Shown here: positions 7,651 to 14,765 of the stretch, piece by piece
How positions within the stretch are numbered: the stretch's first letter is position 1
Layout of the letters: each line of letters opens with the position of its first letter
Source of the DNA: Baffinella frigidus
Taxonomy: Eukaryota > Cryptophyceae > Cryptomonadales > Baffinellaceae
Reading direction: 5' to 3'
Length of the DNA: 17,433 nucleotides
Assembly (NCBI GenBank): GCA_026770585.1
Contig: MU646342.1
Span: forward strand, 654,684-672,116
Program-made: the position numbers and the translations under genes
The notes under the pieces: model-generated
Database searches by the model: none
What the model saw: the letters and a program-made list of their open reading frames with translations, nothing else
Told to the model about the DNA's origin: nothing

Positions 7651-8262
7651 AGTTCAGGGTTTCGGGTTTCGGGTTTCGGGTTTCGGGTTTAGGGTTTGGT
7701 GTTTGGGGTTGGGGTTAACGGTTCAGGGCTTGGGGTTTGGGGTTTGGGGTTTAGGATTTAGGGTTTAGGATTTAGGGTGTAGGGTTTATGGTTTATGGTT
7801 TATGGTTTATGGTTTATGGTTTATGGTTTATGGTTTATGGTTTATGGTTTATGGTTTATGGTTTATGGTTTAGGACTTGGGGTTTAGGGTTTAGGGTTGA
7901 GGGTTTAGGGTTCAGGGTTTCGGGTTTTGGGTTCAGGGTTTGGGGTTTAGGGTTTAGGGTTTAGGGTTTAGGGTTCAGGAGTTAGGGTGTAGGGTTTCTG
8001 GTTTCTGGTTTAGGGTTTCTGGTTTCTGGTTTCTGGTTTCTGGTTTCTGGTTTAGGACTTGGGGTTTCGGGTTTCGGGTTCAGGGTTCAGGGTTTCGGGT
8101 TTCGGGTTCAGGGTTTAGGGTTTAGGTTTTAGGGTTTAGGTTTTAGGTTTTAGGGTTTAGGGTTTAGGGTTTAGGGTTTAGTGTTTAGTGTTTAGTGTTT
8201 AGTGTTTAGGGTTTAGGGTTTAGGGTTTAGGGTTTAGGGTTTAGGGTTTAGTGTTTAGGAGG
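7651..8262 (+). repeat. Interstitial telomere-like array, G-rich strand on plus
   Basis: About 610 bp of TTTAGGG-type heptamers. Variants are grouped in blocks: TTTCGGG at the start, about 12 TTTATGG at 7784-7870, TTTCTGG at about 7997-8050, TTTAGTG near 8180-8205, and canonical TTTAGGG between. Confidence 0.92.
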
Positions 8263-8270
8263 GCGGGCAC

Positions 8271-8305
8271 CTTCCAAGGGGCTGACGAGAGGAGCGGCAT
8301 TCGCC
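8271..8305 (-). pseudogene. 3' half copy of exon D
   Basis: Minus-strand reading RMPLLSSAPWK followed by a GT, matching the donor half of exon D almost exactly. It lies within 10 bp of the end of the TTTAGGG-type array. Confidence 0.65.
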
Positions 8306-8508
8306 TTGGGTTTGAGAGTTTGGAAGCCATTTAGCAGCCACTATGGGCTTCACGGATACAGTCCATCTAAACGATTCGTACTAGAATCTTATCCATTTGC
8401 ATCGGATTCCAACCGCATTTTCCCCGAGAATCCGGAGGGCATCTACATCGCGGTACCTTCCAGCTCTGTCTCGGTATTGATTAATTGCGTGCGGGCAACG
8501 AAATTTTT
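8306..8508 (+). repeat. Repeat X, copy 1
   Basis: Contains TTAGCAGCCACTATGGGCTT, CACGGATACAGTCCATCTAA and ATCGGATTCCAACCGCATTT. Related copies: 15594-15990 (plus, interrupted) and about 11150-11222 (minus). Confidence 0.7.
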
Positions 8509-8636
8509 CTTAGACACACTGTTCTGCTTCCTAGACACACTCCTCTGTTTCCTGGACACACTCCTCTGCTTCCTAGACACACCCATCTGCTTCCTGGATA
8601 CACTCCTCTGCTTCCTAGACACACTCCTCTGCTAGG
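8509..8636 (-). repeat. 21-bp minisatellite, left array
   Basis: Six units of CTTCCTAGACACACTCCTCTG. The unit length is a multiple of three, so several frames stay open; these ORFs are not evidence for genes. Confidence 0.9.
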
Positions 8637-8647
8637 AGTGCTGGTAC

Positions 8648-8704
8648 CTTCCAAGGGGCTGACGAGAGGAGCGGCATGCGCCGAAGGGGGCTTTCGTACG
8701 AAAC
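8648..8704 (-). CDS. Exon D of the METTL13-type methyltransferase gene
   Basis: This exon encodes the 19 residues VSYESPLRRMPLLSSAPWK. Joined in phase 0 to exon B it gives ...GGVYIA-VSYESPLRRMPLL, the family pattern GG-x-Y-I-x-x-[ST]-[YH]-G-x-P-x-x-R-x-x-x-L-x-x-x-x-W. The usual G after SY is E. Borders are a CAG acceptor (plus-strand complement at 8705-8707) and a GT donor at 8646-8647. Both ends are phase 0. The exon sits between two oppositely oriented arrays of a 21-bp minisatellite, and its reading frame continues without stops into the repeat on the 5' side. Partial copies lie at 8271-8305, 8882-8905 and 9211-9229. Its identity depends on fit with exons B and C more than on its own length. 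Confidence 0.72.
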
Positions 8705-8726
8705 CTGAAGTGCGGATTCCGGGTTC

Positions 8727-9205
8727 AAGGTGTGTCTAGGAAGCAGAAGAGTGTGTCTAAGAAACAGAGGAGTGTGTTTAAGGATCAGATGAGTGTGTCT
8801 AGGAAGTAGAAGAGCGTGTCTAGGAAGCATAATGGTGTGTCTAGGAAGCAGAGAAGTGTGTCTAGGAAGCAGAACAGTGTGCCGAAGGGGGCTTTCGTAC
8901 GATACCTGAAGTGCGGATTTCGGGTTCAGGGAGTGTCTAGGAAGCAGAATAGTGTGTCTAGGAAGCAGCGGAGTGTGCCCAGGAAGCAGAACAGTGTGCC
9001 TAAGAAGAAGCGGAGTGTGTTTAGGATGCAGCAGAGTGTGTGGAATTAGAACAGTGTGTTTAAGAAGCAGAGGAGTGTGCCTAAGAAGCGGCGGAGTTTG
9101 TCTAGGAAGCAGAAGAGTGTATCTAGGAAGCAGAAGAGTGTGTCTAAGAAACAAATGAGTGTGTCTAGGAAGCAGAAGAGTGTGTCTAGGAAGCAGAAGA
9201 GTGTG
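8727..9205 (+). repeat. 21-bp minisatellite, right array, inverted
   Basis: About 20 units of GTGTGTCTAGGAAGCAGAAGA, the reverse complement of the left array's unit. It is interrupted by the exon D fragment at 8882-8931. With the left array it forms a large inverted repeat whose loop holds exon D. Confidence 0.9.
8882..8905 (-). pseudogene. 5' half copy of exon D with acceptor
   Basis: Minus-strand reading VSYESPLR after a CAG acceptor, with 25 bp of matching upstream intron (8906-8931). After PLR the sequence changes directly into the 21-bp minisatellite, in frame. Confidence 0.65.
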
Positions 9206-9210
9206 CCCCA

Positions 9211-9229
9211 GTGGGCTTTCGTACGAAAC
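9211..9229 (-). pseudogene. Second 5' fragment of exon D
   Basis: GTTTCGTACGAAAGCCCAC on the minus strand matches the first 18 bases of exon D after a CAG, at the outer edge of the long minisatellite. Too short to stand alone, but the context repeats that of the other copies. Confidence 0.5.
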
Positions 9230-9283
9230 CTGGACCGGATGTGGGGTTCACGAATTGATCATGAGACCTGGTGTGGTCTCATC

Positions 9284-9454
9284 TCAGTAAAAATAACAAT
9301 CAATTGCCGTAGCAGGGGCAGCGAAAGTTACAACGACAGATGATGTACCGCTACTAACATGATCCAACTGTGTGATAATAGTATTTTTCGTTGCCCACAC
9401 GTAATTAATCAAAACTGTGACAGAGCTGGAAGGGACCGCGATGTTAACGCCCAT
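9284..9454 (-). CDS. Doubtful 56-residue ORF, beta-strand-like
   Basis: Starts MGVNIAVPSSSVTVLINYV and continues with alternating hydrophobic and polar residues (TSSVVVTFAAPATA) to a TGA. The same frame is open upstream to a TAG about 22 codons earlier. A diverged copy of its start occurs on the plus strand at 8439-8502 (GIYIAVPSSSVSVLINCV). The pattern faintly recalls beta-rich phage tail-fibre repeats, but that is a weak impression. It lies in an intron of the methyltransferase gene, and codon bias is not strong. Confidence 0.2.
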   Translation of the reverse strand: MGVNIAVPSSSVTVLINYVWATKNTIITQLDHVSSGTSSVVVTFAAPATAIDCYFY

Positions 9455-9533
9455 GGCCACGCCAGATTCATCGTGGGGGTTCGGGTCTTTCCGAGCGCAC
9501 TTTTGGGCGCCGAACTATCCCAAACTAAAAAAT

Positions 9534-9589
9534 AAAAAATCCCCTTATTCCTTCCGGTGAATTGACTTTTGGCAATAAGGGGATTTTTT
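9534..9589. repeat. 56-bp hairpin
   Basis: AAAAAATCCCCTTATT (9534-9549) pairs perfectly with AATAAGGGGATTTTTT (9574-9589); the loop has GAATTGACTTTTG, a word common in the window. Confidence 0.8.
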
Positions 9590-9615
9590 TGATTTTGGGG
9601 CATCAGCAGTGAAGG

Positions 9616-9813
9616 TATTGTAGAATTCGGGTTGGCTTGGATTCGGGATCGGATCGGCAAATTCGAGAAAACGAAGTTTTATGCTATCTTATGCCCGAGA
9701 TTGATGACACGATAGCATTCCCCACCCATAAGATGACACAAACCGGCCCATTTTCGTCAGGTTTCCGCACGACCCGACCCTGAAAAGTCCAAGCCAACCC
9801 GAATTCTACAATA
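9616..9813. mobile_element. 198-bp foldback, same family as 14041-14314
   Basis: Perfect 26-bp ends, starting TATTGTAGAATTCGGGTTGG. The interior, reversed, matches 14178-14275 (GGGTGGGGAATGCTAT, CATAAGATAGCATAAAACTT, CGTTTTCT). Confidence 0.8.
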
Positions 9814-9968
9814 CACTGTACACTCGCCCCAGGGCGAGATTTTTGTATTGGTCAACTCAAGGCGAAAATCGATTTTCGAAGTATCCATTCTGGGTACCTC
9901 GTTTCTAAGTTGACAGATTTTGTGGGTGAATTGACTTTTGAAAAATCTCTGGATTTGCAGTGCCATAC

Positions 9969-10065
9969 CGCGATGTAGACGCCGCCAGGCTTCAGAACAC
10001 GCGCGACCTCCCGCAAGACTGCTGCGCCTTGTGTTGCTGACGCCTCGCCCGCCTTCTTGTCCTTC
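9969..10065 (-). CDS. Exon B of the METTL13-type methyltransferase gene
   Basis: This exon encodes KDKKAGEASATQG, then AAVLREVARVLKPGGVYIA. The L-x-E-V-x-R-V-L-K-P-G-G-x-Y-I block is a hallmark of class I SAM methyltransferases and follows the DKGxLD segment at this distance in the METTL13/ECE2 family. The GT donor is at 9967-9968 and the phase is 0, matching the next exon at 8648-8704. The acceptor CAG above 10065 leaves a single base before the first full codon, whereas exon A ends in phase 0. Either a downstream AG is used (exon end 10061, starting DKKAGE) or a small exon, perhaps carrying the family's C-G after LDS, lies unrecognised in the 6.4-kb intron. Codons are GC3-rich. Two broken copies of this exon follow at 10205-10278 and 10372-10494. 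Confidence 0.82.
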
Positions 10066-10145
10066 CTGCACACCAAATCGCGACGGTTCGTGGATTAGCC
10101 CAGTGTGTCGGACACCTCTCAAGGCTACACGGGATTTCGTGAAAA

Positions 10146-10203
10146 CCCCATCACTGGATACTCCATATGACCCTACGGTAGGCCATCCGTAGGGACATAG
10201 GGC
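10146..10203. repeat. F4-like palindrome fragment
   Basis: GACCCTACGGTAGGCCATCC then GTAGGGACATAGGGCG, the core of F4, replacing the 3' end of the second exon B copy. Confidence 0.65.
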
Positions 10204-10204
10204 G

Positions 10205-10278
10205 TCAGAACACGCGCGACTTCCCGCAAGACTGCCGCGCCTTGAGTTGCTGACGCCTCGCCCGCCTCCTTGTCCTTC
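10205..10278 (-). pseudogene. Truncated second copy of exon B
   Basis: Encodes KDKEAGEASATQG, then AAVLREVARVL in frame, with the same CAG acceptor context and the same upstream intron (a box repeated at 10071-10110). The last 23 bases, which encode KPGGVYIA, are missing, and a CCTACGGTAGG-type palindrome (10158-10203) occupies their place. Only a few substitutions separate it from exon B, so the duplication is fairly recent. Confidence 0.75.
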
Positions 10279-10371
10279 CTGCACACCAAATCGCGACGGT
10301 TCGTGGATCAGGCCAGTGTGCCGGAAACTCCTAGTGTGTCGGAAACACGTCCCACCTGATCCGCAACCGCG

Positions 10372-10494
10372 TTAGAACCCGCGCCACTTCCTGCATGCCT
10401 CGGCCCTAATCCCTGAACCCTAAACCCTAAACCCTGAACCCTAAACCCTGCAGCGCCTTTTGTTGCTGACGCCTAGCCCGCCCCCTCATCCTTC
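10372..10494 (-). pseudogene. Third copy of exon B, split by telomeric repeats
   Basis: The acceptor-side half (10451-10494) reads CRKDEGAG then a TAG stop. The donor-side half (10372-10403) reads QEVARVL. They correspond to adjacent parts of exon B but are separated by a CCCTAAA-type tract at 10404-10450. The copy is more diverged than copy two and is inactive. Confidence 0.65.
10404..10450 (+). repeat. Short telomeric repeat inside an exon B copy
   Basis: About 47 bp of CCCTAAA and CCCTGAA units, C-rich on the plus strand. Both flanks align to exon B at neighbouring positions, so the tract behaves as an insertion into a pre-existing exon copy. Confidence 0.75.
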
Positions 10495-10666
10495 CTGCAC
10501 ACCAAATCGCGACGGTTCGTGGATCAGGCCAGTGTGCACGCCGAAGGAGGTTTCTTGTAAACACCAAAACGCGTCGGTTCGTGGACCAGGCCAGTGTGTC
10601 GGACACTCCACAGATGCCCGCCCCCTCCCCTCCCCCAAGAAGAAGGGTGTGTGCGTAACGCAGTGC

Positions 10667-10780
10667 AATAAGACCTAGGACCCTACGGTAGGCAATTCGT
10701 AGGGGCATAGGGGAATTCCTACGGATAAGGTAACGGAAACTCGGGCACTCAGTGCCCCCAAGTCCCTTCGTAGCCCTCTA
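10667..10780. repeat. F4 foldback element, copy 2
   Basis: ATAAGACCTAGGACCCTACG, GGGGCATAGGGG, AAGGTAACGGAAACTCGGGC, AGTCCCTTCG match the 5508 copy in order. Confidence 0.75.
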
Positions 10781-11004
10781 GGTGGCTGTGTGGCTTTCCA
10801 CCAGAGCCTCAAACGCCTCGAATAACTTGCTCTCTTTTGAGTTGCTCTAGGTCCTTTAGGTTTTAAATGCTCCCAACTTGGCCCAACGACACGCCTTTCC
10901 GTAGAAAAAATCTGCATAAAAAGAATTTTTGCTTATCGATGTGAAATGGGGGGCACCCCTAGGGGGCCCCTACGCGGCTAGGACAAGGCCTACCGAAGAA
11001 GAAG
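10781..11004 (+). other. No gene seen
   Basis: Unique-looking sequence with a GC-rich palindromic patch CACCCCTAGGGGGCCCCTA near 10945-10965. No ORF stands out. Confidence 0.4.
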
Positions 11005-11145
11005 GAGGTGGGGTGCGTAACGCAGTTCGGGGATGGCTTCATCCTTTTCGCGGCCAGCAGATGCAAAACCCGCTCTATAAAAGGGGGGGGAGGTACGCAG
11101 CCACTTAGCAGCGACCGAGGCCCTTTTCGCCTTAGATTTAAGGCG
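11005..11145 (+). repeat. Repeat P, forward copy, with TATAAAAGG
   Basis: Contains GGTGCGTAACGCAGTTCGGG, AGATGCAAAACCCGCTCTAT, TATAAAAGG (11076-11084), a G-run, GTACGCAGCCACTTAGCAGC and GAGGCCCTTTTCGCCTTAGA. An inverted copy lies at 11681-11823. TATAAAAGG looks like a TATA box, but no gene starts downstream. Confidence 0.75.
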
Positions 11146-11300
11146 AAACGCGGTTGGAATCCAATGCAACTGGATAAGATTCTTGTACAAATCGTCTTGA
11201 TGGACTGTATCCGCGAAGCCCCCGGTGGCTGCCAAGTGGTTGTGGTGGTGAATTGCGCTGGATTTGAGAAGTTCCCCGCATGACCCACGCCAGACCACAC
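11146..11300 (-). repeat. Repeat X, minus-strand copy
   Basis: On the minus strand GCTTCGCGGATACAGTCCAT and ATCCAGTTGCATTGGATTCC match repeat X at 8345-8420. It continues directly from repeat P. Confidence 0.65.
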
Positions 11301-11680
11301 CACACGAGAATGCTAGAGGGGCCTACTTAAAAGTGAGGTGATTTACAAGTAAGTATTTGTGTAGTAACTTTCATATAAATTGGTCACGGAAGTAAAACTT
11401 ATGTCAGGCGCGAGGTTGAAATGCCCTATGTTGAAATGCCCTATTAAAAGTGCTAAGTGGGCGGGGCTTCTTGGTAGGCTTAGAATACCGCTCTCTGAGT
11501 GCGTGGAAACCCCAAGGAGCTTGAAAGGGGGGGGGGGGGTCGTACGCAGTGCGGGCCTTCTCAGTGGGCTTGAACACCCGCTCTATGAGTGCGTTGAAAT
11601 CCCAATGAGCTTGGAACATGGGGGAGGGGTGCGTACGCACATCCCCCAACTGCGTTACGCACCCCTCCTAGGGAGTTTGC
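11301..11680 (+). repeat. Two-unit tandem repeat, about 90 bp
   Basis: From 11461 two units share CTTCTNGGTAGGCTT-type starts, CCGCTCTNTGAGTGCGT, AAACCCCAAGGAGCTTG-like blocks and a long G-run followed by GTACGCAGTGCGGGCCTTCT. The same block recurs at 12275-12340, 12884-12925 and 13043-13085. Confidence 0.7.
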
Positions 11681-11836
11681 CCTAAATCTAAGGCGAAAAG
11701 GGCCTCGGTCGCTGCTGAGTGGCTGCGTACCTCCCCCCCCCCCCCCCCCTTTATAGAGCGGGGTTTGCATCTGATGGCCACGAAAAGAATGAAGCCATCC
11801 CCCAACTGCGTTACGCACCCCTCCTAGGGAGTTTGC
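11681..11836 (-). repeat. Repeat P, inverted copy
   Basis: Reverse complement of 11005-11145, with an 18-base C-run opposite the shorter G-run. CCCCCAACTGCGTTACGCAC then CCCTCCTAGGGAGTTTGC appears at both ends (about 11643 and 11810). Confidence 0.75.
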
Positions 11837-12245
11837 GAGTAGGAGGAGCGCCTCCTCCTCGTAGCCATACCCAGCGTCTTCCTGAAGCTGAGCTGCAGTT
11901 TCATTCTGATCGCGGTCACCAGATGCAAAACCCGCGCTATAAGGCTGGAATCCATGAGGTGACAAAATACAGAATTCGCAATTCAAAGTTGCCCTAAAAC
12001 GTTTTACGGCCACTTTCAGCTCGAATTGTGTGGGACATAATGAAACGTTGCGATCTTAATTGAATTGTGTACAGCAGCAAGATTTTTTGATTCGAGCTCG
12101 AACTCGCAACGTTTCGACATGATTCCTGTCTGAAAACTGTTTTATGGCTAAAGCGATGTGGTTTGCATGAAAATCTGCTAGGATTCGAAATAAATCCAAG
12201 TCAACAAAGTGACTTTGAATGGTGTATTTTGCGAATTCTGTCGAC
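11837..12245. repeat. Degenerate foldback region
   Basis: AGATGCAAAACCCGCGCTAT at 11921 is a third partial repeat P. ACAGAATTCGCAATTCAAAG (11970-11989) faces a diverged complement at 12207-12243, and GAAACGTTGCGA (12041-12052) faces TCGCAACGTTTC (12106-12117). No gene seen. Confidence 0.55.
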
Positions 12246-12700
12246 ACATAGATTCCGCCCTAAGAAGGAAATTACAAGGTGCGTGGAACGCCCAAGGAGC
12301 TTGGAAGGGGGGGGGGGGGTTCGTACGCATTCCTCTTGCTTCTCGACTGCCGTTCAGGAGAGCGCTGCGAACCGAGACAAAAGTCGAGAGTGGGTCGTCT
12401 CAAAGCAAAAGTGGAACCTCTGTTAACTTAAGAAGTAACAGTGGAGTACAACCCTCTTTCTGCTGGGCTAAATCTTCCCGCTAGCATTTTATTACCGCTA
12501 TCGAGGCACCCGGGGGTTCGTTTAAAAGCCAAAGTCGAACATCGACCTTGGCTTTTCTGTAGGTACCCCCTATGTCCCTACGGTTTTGACCCGTAGGGCC
12601 TATGGATTACATTTAGATGGACGGTTTCCTTCTCGCTCGGCAGCAGCAGAGGTCTCTCCCGAGGCGCCTCGAATAACCTTTTTCTGCTGAGTCACTGTGA
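12246..12700 (+). other. No gene seen; one hairpin and repeat scraps
   Basis: Contains the G-run block described at 11301-11680, a hairpin AAAAGCCAAAGTCGA/TCGACCTTGGCTTTT-type at 12524-12556, and an F4 core fragment (CCCCTATGTCCCTACGG) at 12567-12583. The open frames across the G-run are not convincing. Confidence 0.5.
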
Positions 12701-12865
12701 TAGGGTAACGTCCTGAAAACCGGGGTAGTTAGGCCTACGGTATTGCCTACGGTAGGCCGTAGGGCCCCTAGGACCTAACGTTTCATAGGACCCCCCCTAA
12801 GCTCCTACGGCCTACCGTAGGCAATACCGTAGGCTTAACTACCCGGTTTTCAGTCCGTTAGCCTA
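12701..12865. repeat. F1 palindromic element, copy 2
   Basis: TAGGGTAACGTCCTGAAAAC pairs with GGTTTTCAGTCCGTTAGCCTA. It differs from the 2341 copy by matching changes in both arms and another loop. Confidence 0.9.
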
Positions 12866-12935
12866 TGAACTTGACAATATGAAGGGGGGGGTTCGTACGC
12901 AGTGCGGGCCTTCTTGGTAGGCTAAAAAAAACGCT

Positions 12936-13030
12936 CTTATCCGTAGGAACCCCCCCTATGTCCCTACGGAGTGCCTACCGTAGGGTCCTAGGTCTTATTG
13001 CTTAGGGGTTATTCGAAATCCCTTCGAAGT
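12936..13030. repeat. F4 foldback element, reversed copy
   Basis: TTATCCGTAGGAACCCCCCC, GTCCCTACGGAGTGCCTACC, TAGGTCTTATTGCTTAGGGG and CGAAATCCCTTCGAAG are the reverse complement of the 5508 copy. Confidence 0.75.
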
Positions 13031-13310
13031 CCGCTGTGTGGTGAAGGGGGAGGTTCGTACGCAGTGCGGGCCTTCTTGGTAGGCTTGTCCGCCCAGAGCG
13101 CCTCCCGGTCGCTCGCCGCCATAACCTGTCCAACTCCGCCTTCTCAGTTTGTTGGCGTTTTGGGGGGCAATGGCTCCTTGAGACATGGAATTTTTGGCGT
13201 TTGTTTATGCACAACCAGCGCCTTTGTCCAGAGAGCCTCCCGGTCGCTGGCCGCCATAACCTGTTCAGCTCTGCCTTTTCACTTTTTTGGCGTTTGTTTT
13301 GGCATGGGTT

Positions 13311-13447
13311 CCCACTCGGTGGGCTACGAGGGGTTCGGTGACCCCGGATTCCGGGGTGTTACGTGACCAATGTGCATCAAAAAATCTTCAAAGTTAATTG
13401 TCTTCAGGTAAGTTGACTTTTGATGAAAGATTCGTAGTCCACCGTTT
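13311..13447 (-). repeat. H element, reversed copy
   Basis: CCCACTCGGTGGGCTACGAG to TTCGTAGTCCACCGTTTG. TTACGTGACCAATGTGCATC and AAGTTGACTTTTGATGAAAG are the reverse complement of the other H interiors. Confidence 0.7.
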
Positions 13448-13673
13448 GCCTATGGTGTAGGTTATTCTTGGCAGGCTTGTCCGCCCAGAGGGCCTCCCGG
13501 TCGCTCGCTGTCATAACCTGTCCAACTCTGCCTTTTCACTTTTTTGGCGTTTTGGGGGGCAATGGCTCCTTGAGACATGGAATTTTTGGCGTTTTTTGTA
13601 TGTACAACCAGCGCCTTTGTCCAGAGATCCTCCCGGTCGCTCGCTGCAATAACCTGTCAAAAACAACCTGTTA

Positions 13674-13811
13674 CCACACGGTGGACTACGCACCTTTTAT
13701 CAAAAGTCAACTTACACTGTGGGCAGTTGACTTTAAGGATTTTCTCATGCAAATTTGGTCACGCTACCGCTAAATCTAGGGGCCCCGAAGCCCTCGAAGC
13801 CCACCGTGTGG
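13674..13811 (+). repeat. H element, copy 3
   Basis: CCACACGGTGGACTACGCAC to GCCCACCGTGTGG, with TTTATCAAAAGTCAACTTAC and CATGCAAATTTGGTCACG inside. Confidence 0.85.
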
Positions 13812-14040
13812 TTGGGGGGCAATGGCTCCGTGAGACATGGATTTTTGGCGTTTATCTATGTACAACCAGCGCCTCCGCCCAGAGTGCCTCCTGATCGCAG
13901 CCATAACCTGTCCGACTTTGACTTCAGCACATGACCTCTCCAACTTTGACTTGATCACGTAACCTCTCTCTAGGTCCTGCTCAGACCTCAGTTTTTTTGG
14001 CGGTTAGGTCCTGGTGTTACACATCCTTCGCGGAAGGGAG

Positions 14041-14314
14041 TATTGTCGAAATGGGCTCTTTTTTACCTACGGTAGGAGGTCCTAGGCAATCCCGTATGCC
14101 TAACTAACTTTTTCCGCGCGGAAAAAGTTGAGGTCAGGTCAGGCACGGATCCAACATCTTCCGGGTTTTTTTGCGTTTGTGTGTCATGTTAAGGGTGGGG
14201 GATGCTATTTTGGGACAAAAACCATGCCTAAGATAGCCTAAAAGTTCGTTTTCTGAAAAATCCGGCCCATTCCTGACCTGACCTCGATTCCGCGCGGAGC
14301 CCATTTCGAAAATA
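14041..14314. mobile_element. Foldback with an F1-type fragment in its left arm
   Basis: TATTGTCGAAATGGGCTC faces GAGCCCATTTCGAAAATA. CCGCGCGG...GAGGTCAGGTCAGG faces CCTGACCTGACCTC...CCGCGCGG. Between the two left-arm pieces, 14064-14105 (CTACGGTAGGAGGTCCTAGG...) is half of an F1 core. The interior matches 9616-9813 reversed. Confidence 0.75.
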
Positions 14315-14415
14315 CATGGTGGCCACGTTGGTTGCGATCTGTCATGAAAGCATTTTATCTCGGTTGACAGACCGGGCAGGTTGGCCGTCAGGAAGGTGAT
14401 TACGCGGAATGATTG

Positions 14416-14570
14416 TCTAGCTCTGTCCCACTTCGATTTCGTCTCATCATCAATTCGCCCCCCCCCGAAATTTATCAGGTAAATTTCATGGGGGGGTTCA
14501 AAAATTACCTGAGAAATGGGGGGGGGGGCGATTTGATAATGAAACGAAATCGAAGTGGAACAGAGCTAGA
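14416..14570. repeat. TAGCTCTGTC foldback, copy 1
   Basis: TCTAGCTCTGTCCCACTTCG pairs with CGAAGTGGAACAGAGCTAGA; the centre has paired C and G runs and CAGGTAAATTTCAT. Confidence 0.9.
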
Positions 14571-14603
14571 TTGTGCACCAGGAAACGACCCGAGTGTCAA
14601 CAG

Positions 14604-14765
14604 TCTAGCTCTGTCCCAGTTCAATTTGGGCTATTAAATATTTCGCCCCCCCCCAAAATGTTACAGGTAAATTTCATAGGGGGGGGGGTCAAAAATTCAC
14701 CTGTGAAATTTCGGGGGGGGGGGCGAAATATCTACGAGCCCAAATTGAACTGGTACAGAGCTCGA
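14604..14765. repeat. TAGCTCTGTC foldback, copy 2
   Basis: TCTAGCTCTGTCCCAGTTCA pairs with TGAACTGGTACAGAGCTCGA; it shares ends and centre with copy 1, but the stem between differs and is still paired. Confidence 0.9.

Larger units (their letters stand above)
10071..10610 (+). repeat. Four copies of a 45-bp box flanking exon B copies
   Basis: The box CACCAAATCGCGACGGTTCG, followed by TGGATCAGGCCAGTGTG and often TCGGACAC, recurs near 10071, 10283, 10498 and 10561. The first three lie at the acceptor side of exon B copies one to three, so exon plus intron edge was duplicated as one unit. The fourth (AACGCGTCGGTTCGTGGACC) has no exon attached. Confidence 0.75.
13050..13975 (+). repeat. 135-bp tandem array, about five units, interrupted twice
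   Basis: CCTCCCGGTCGCTCGCCGCC plus ATAACCTG recurs at 13101, 13236, 13493, 13629 and (weaker) 13887; each unit also has GGGGGGCAATGGCTCCTTGA and ACAACCAGCGCCT. The wide gaps are filled by H elements at 13311-13447 and 13674-13811. Confidence 0.85.

Noticed and set aside
8485-9343. Overlapping long ORFs on both strands coding for SRKQKSV- or LLPRHTL-type heptapeptide repeats
   Set aside because: A 21-bp minisatellite without stops keeps several frames open on both strands. Only the exon D segment has independent support.
9757-10284. 175-codon minus-strand ORF across exon B and its copy
   Set aside because: It reads exon B in the wrong frame; the methyltransferase motif is in a neighbouring frame, so this is a shadow.
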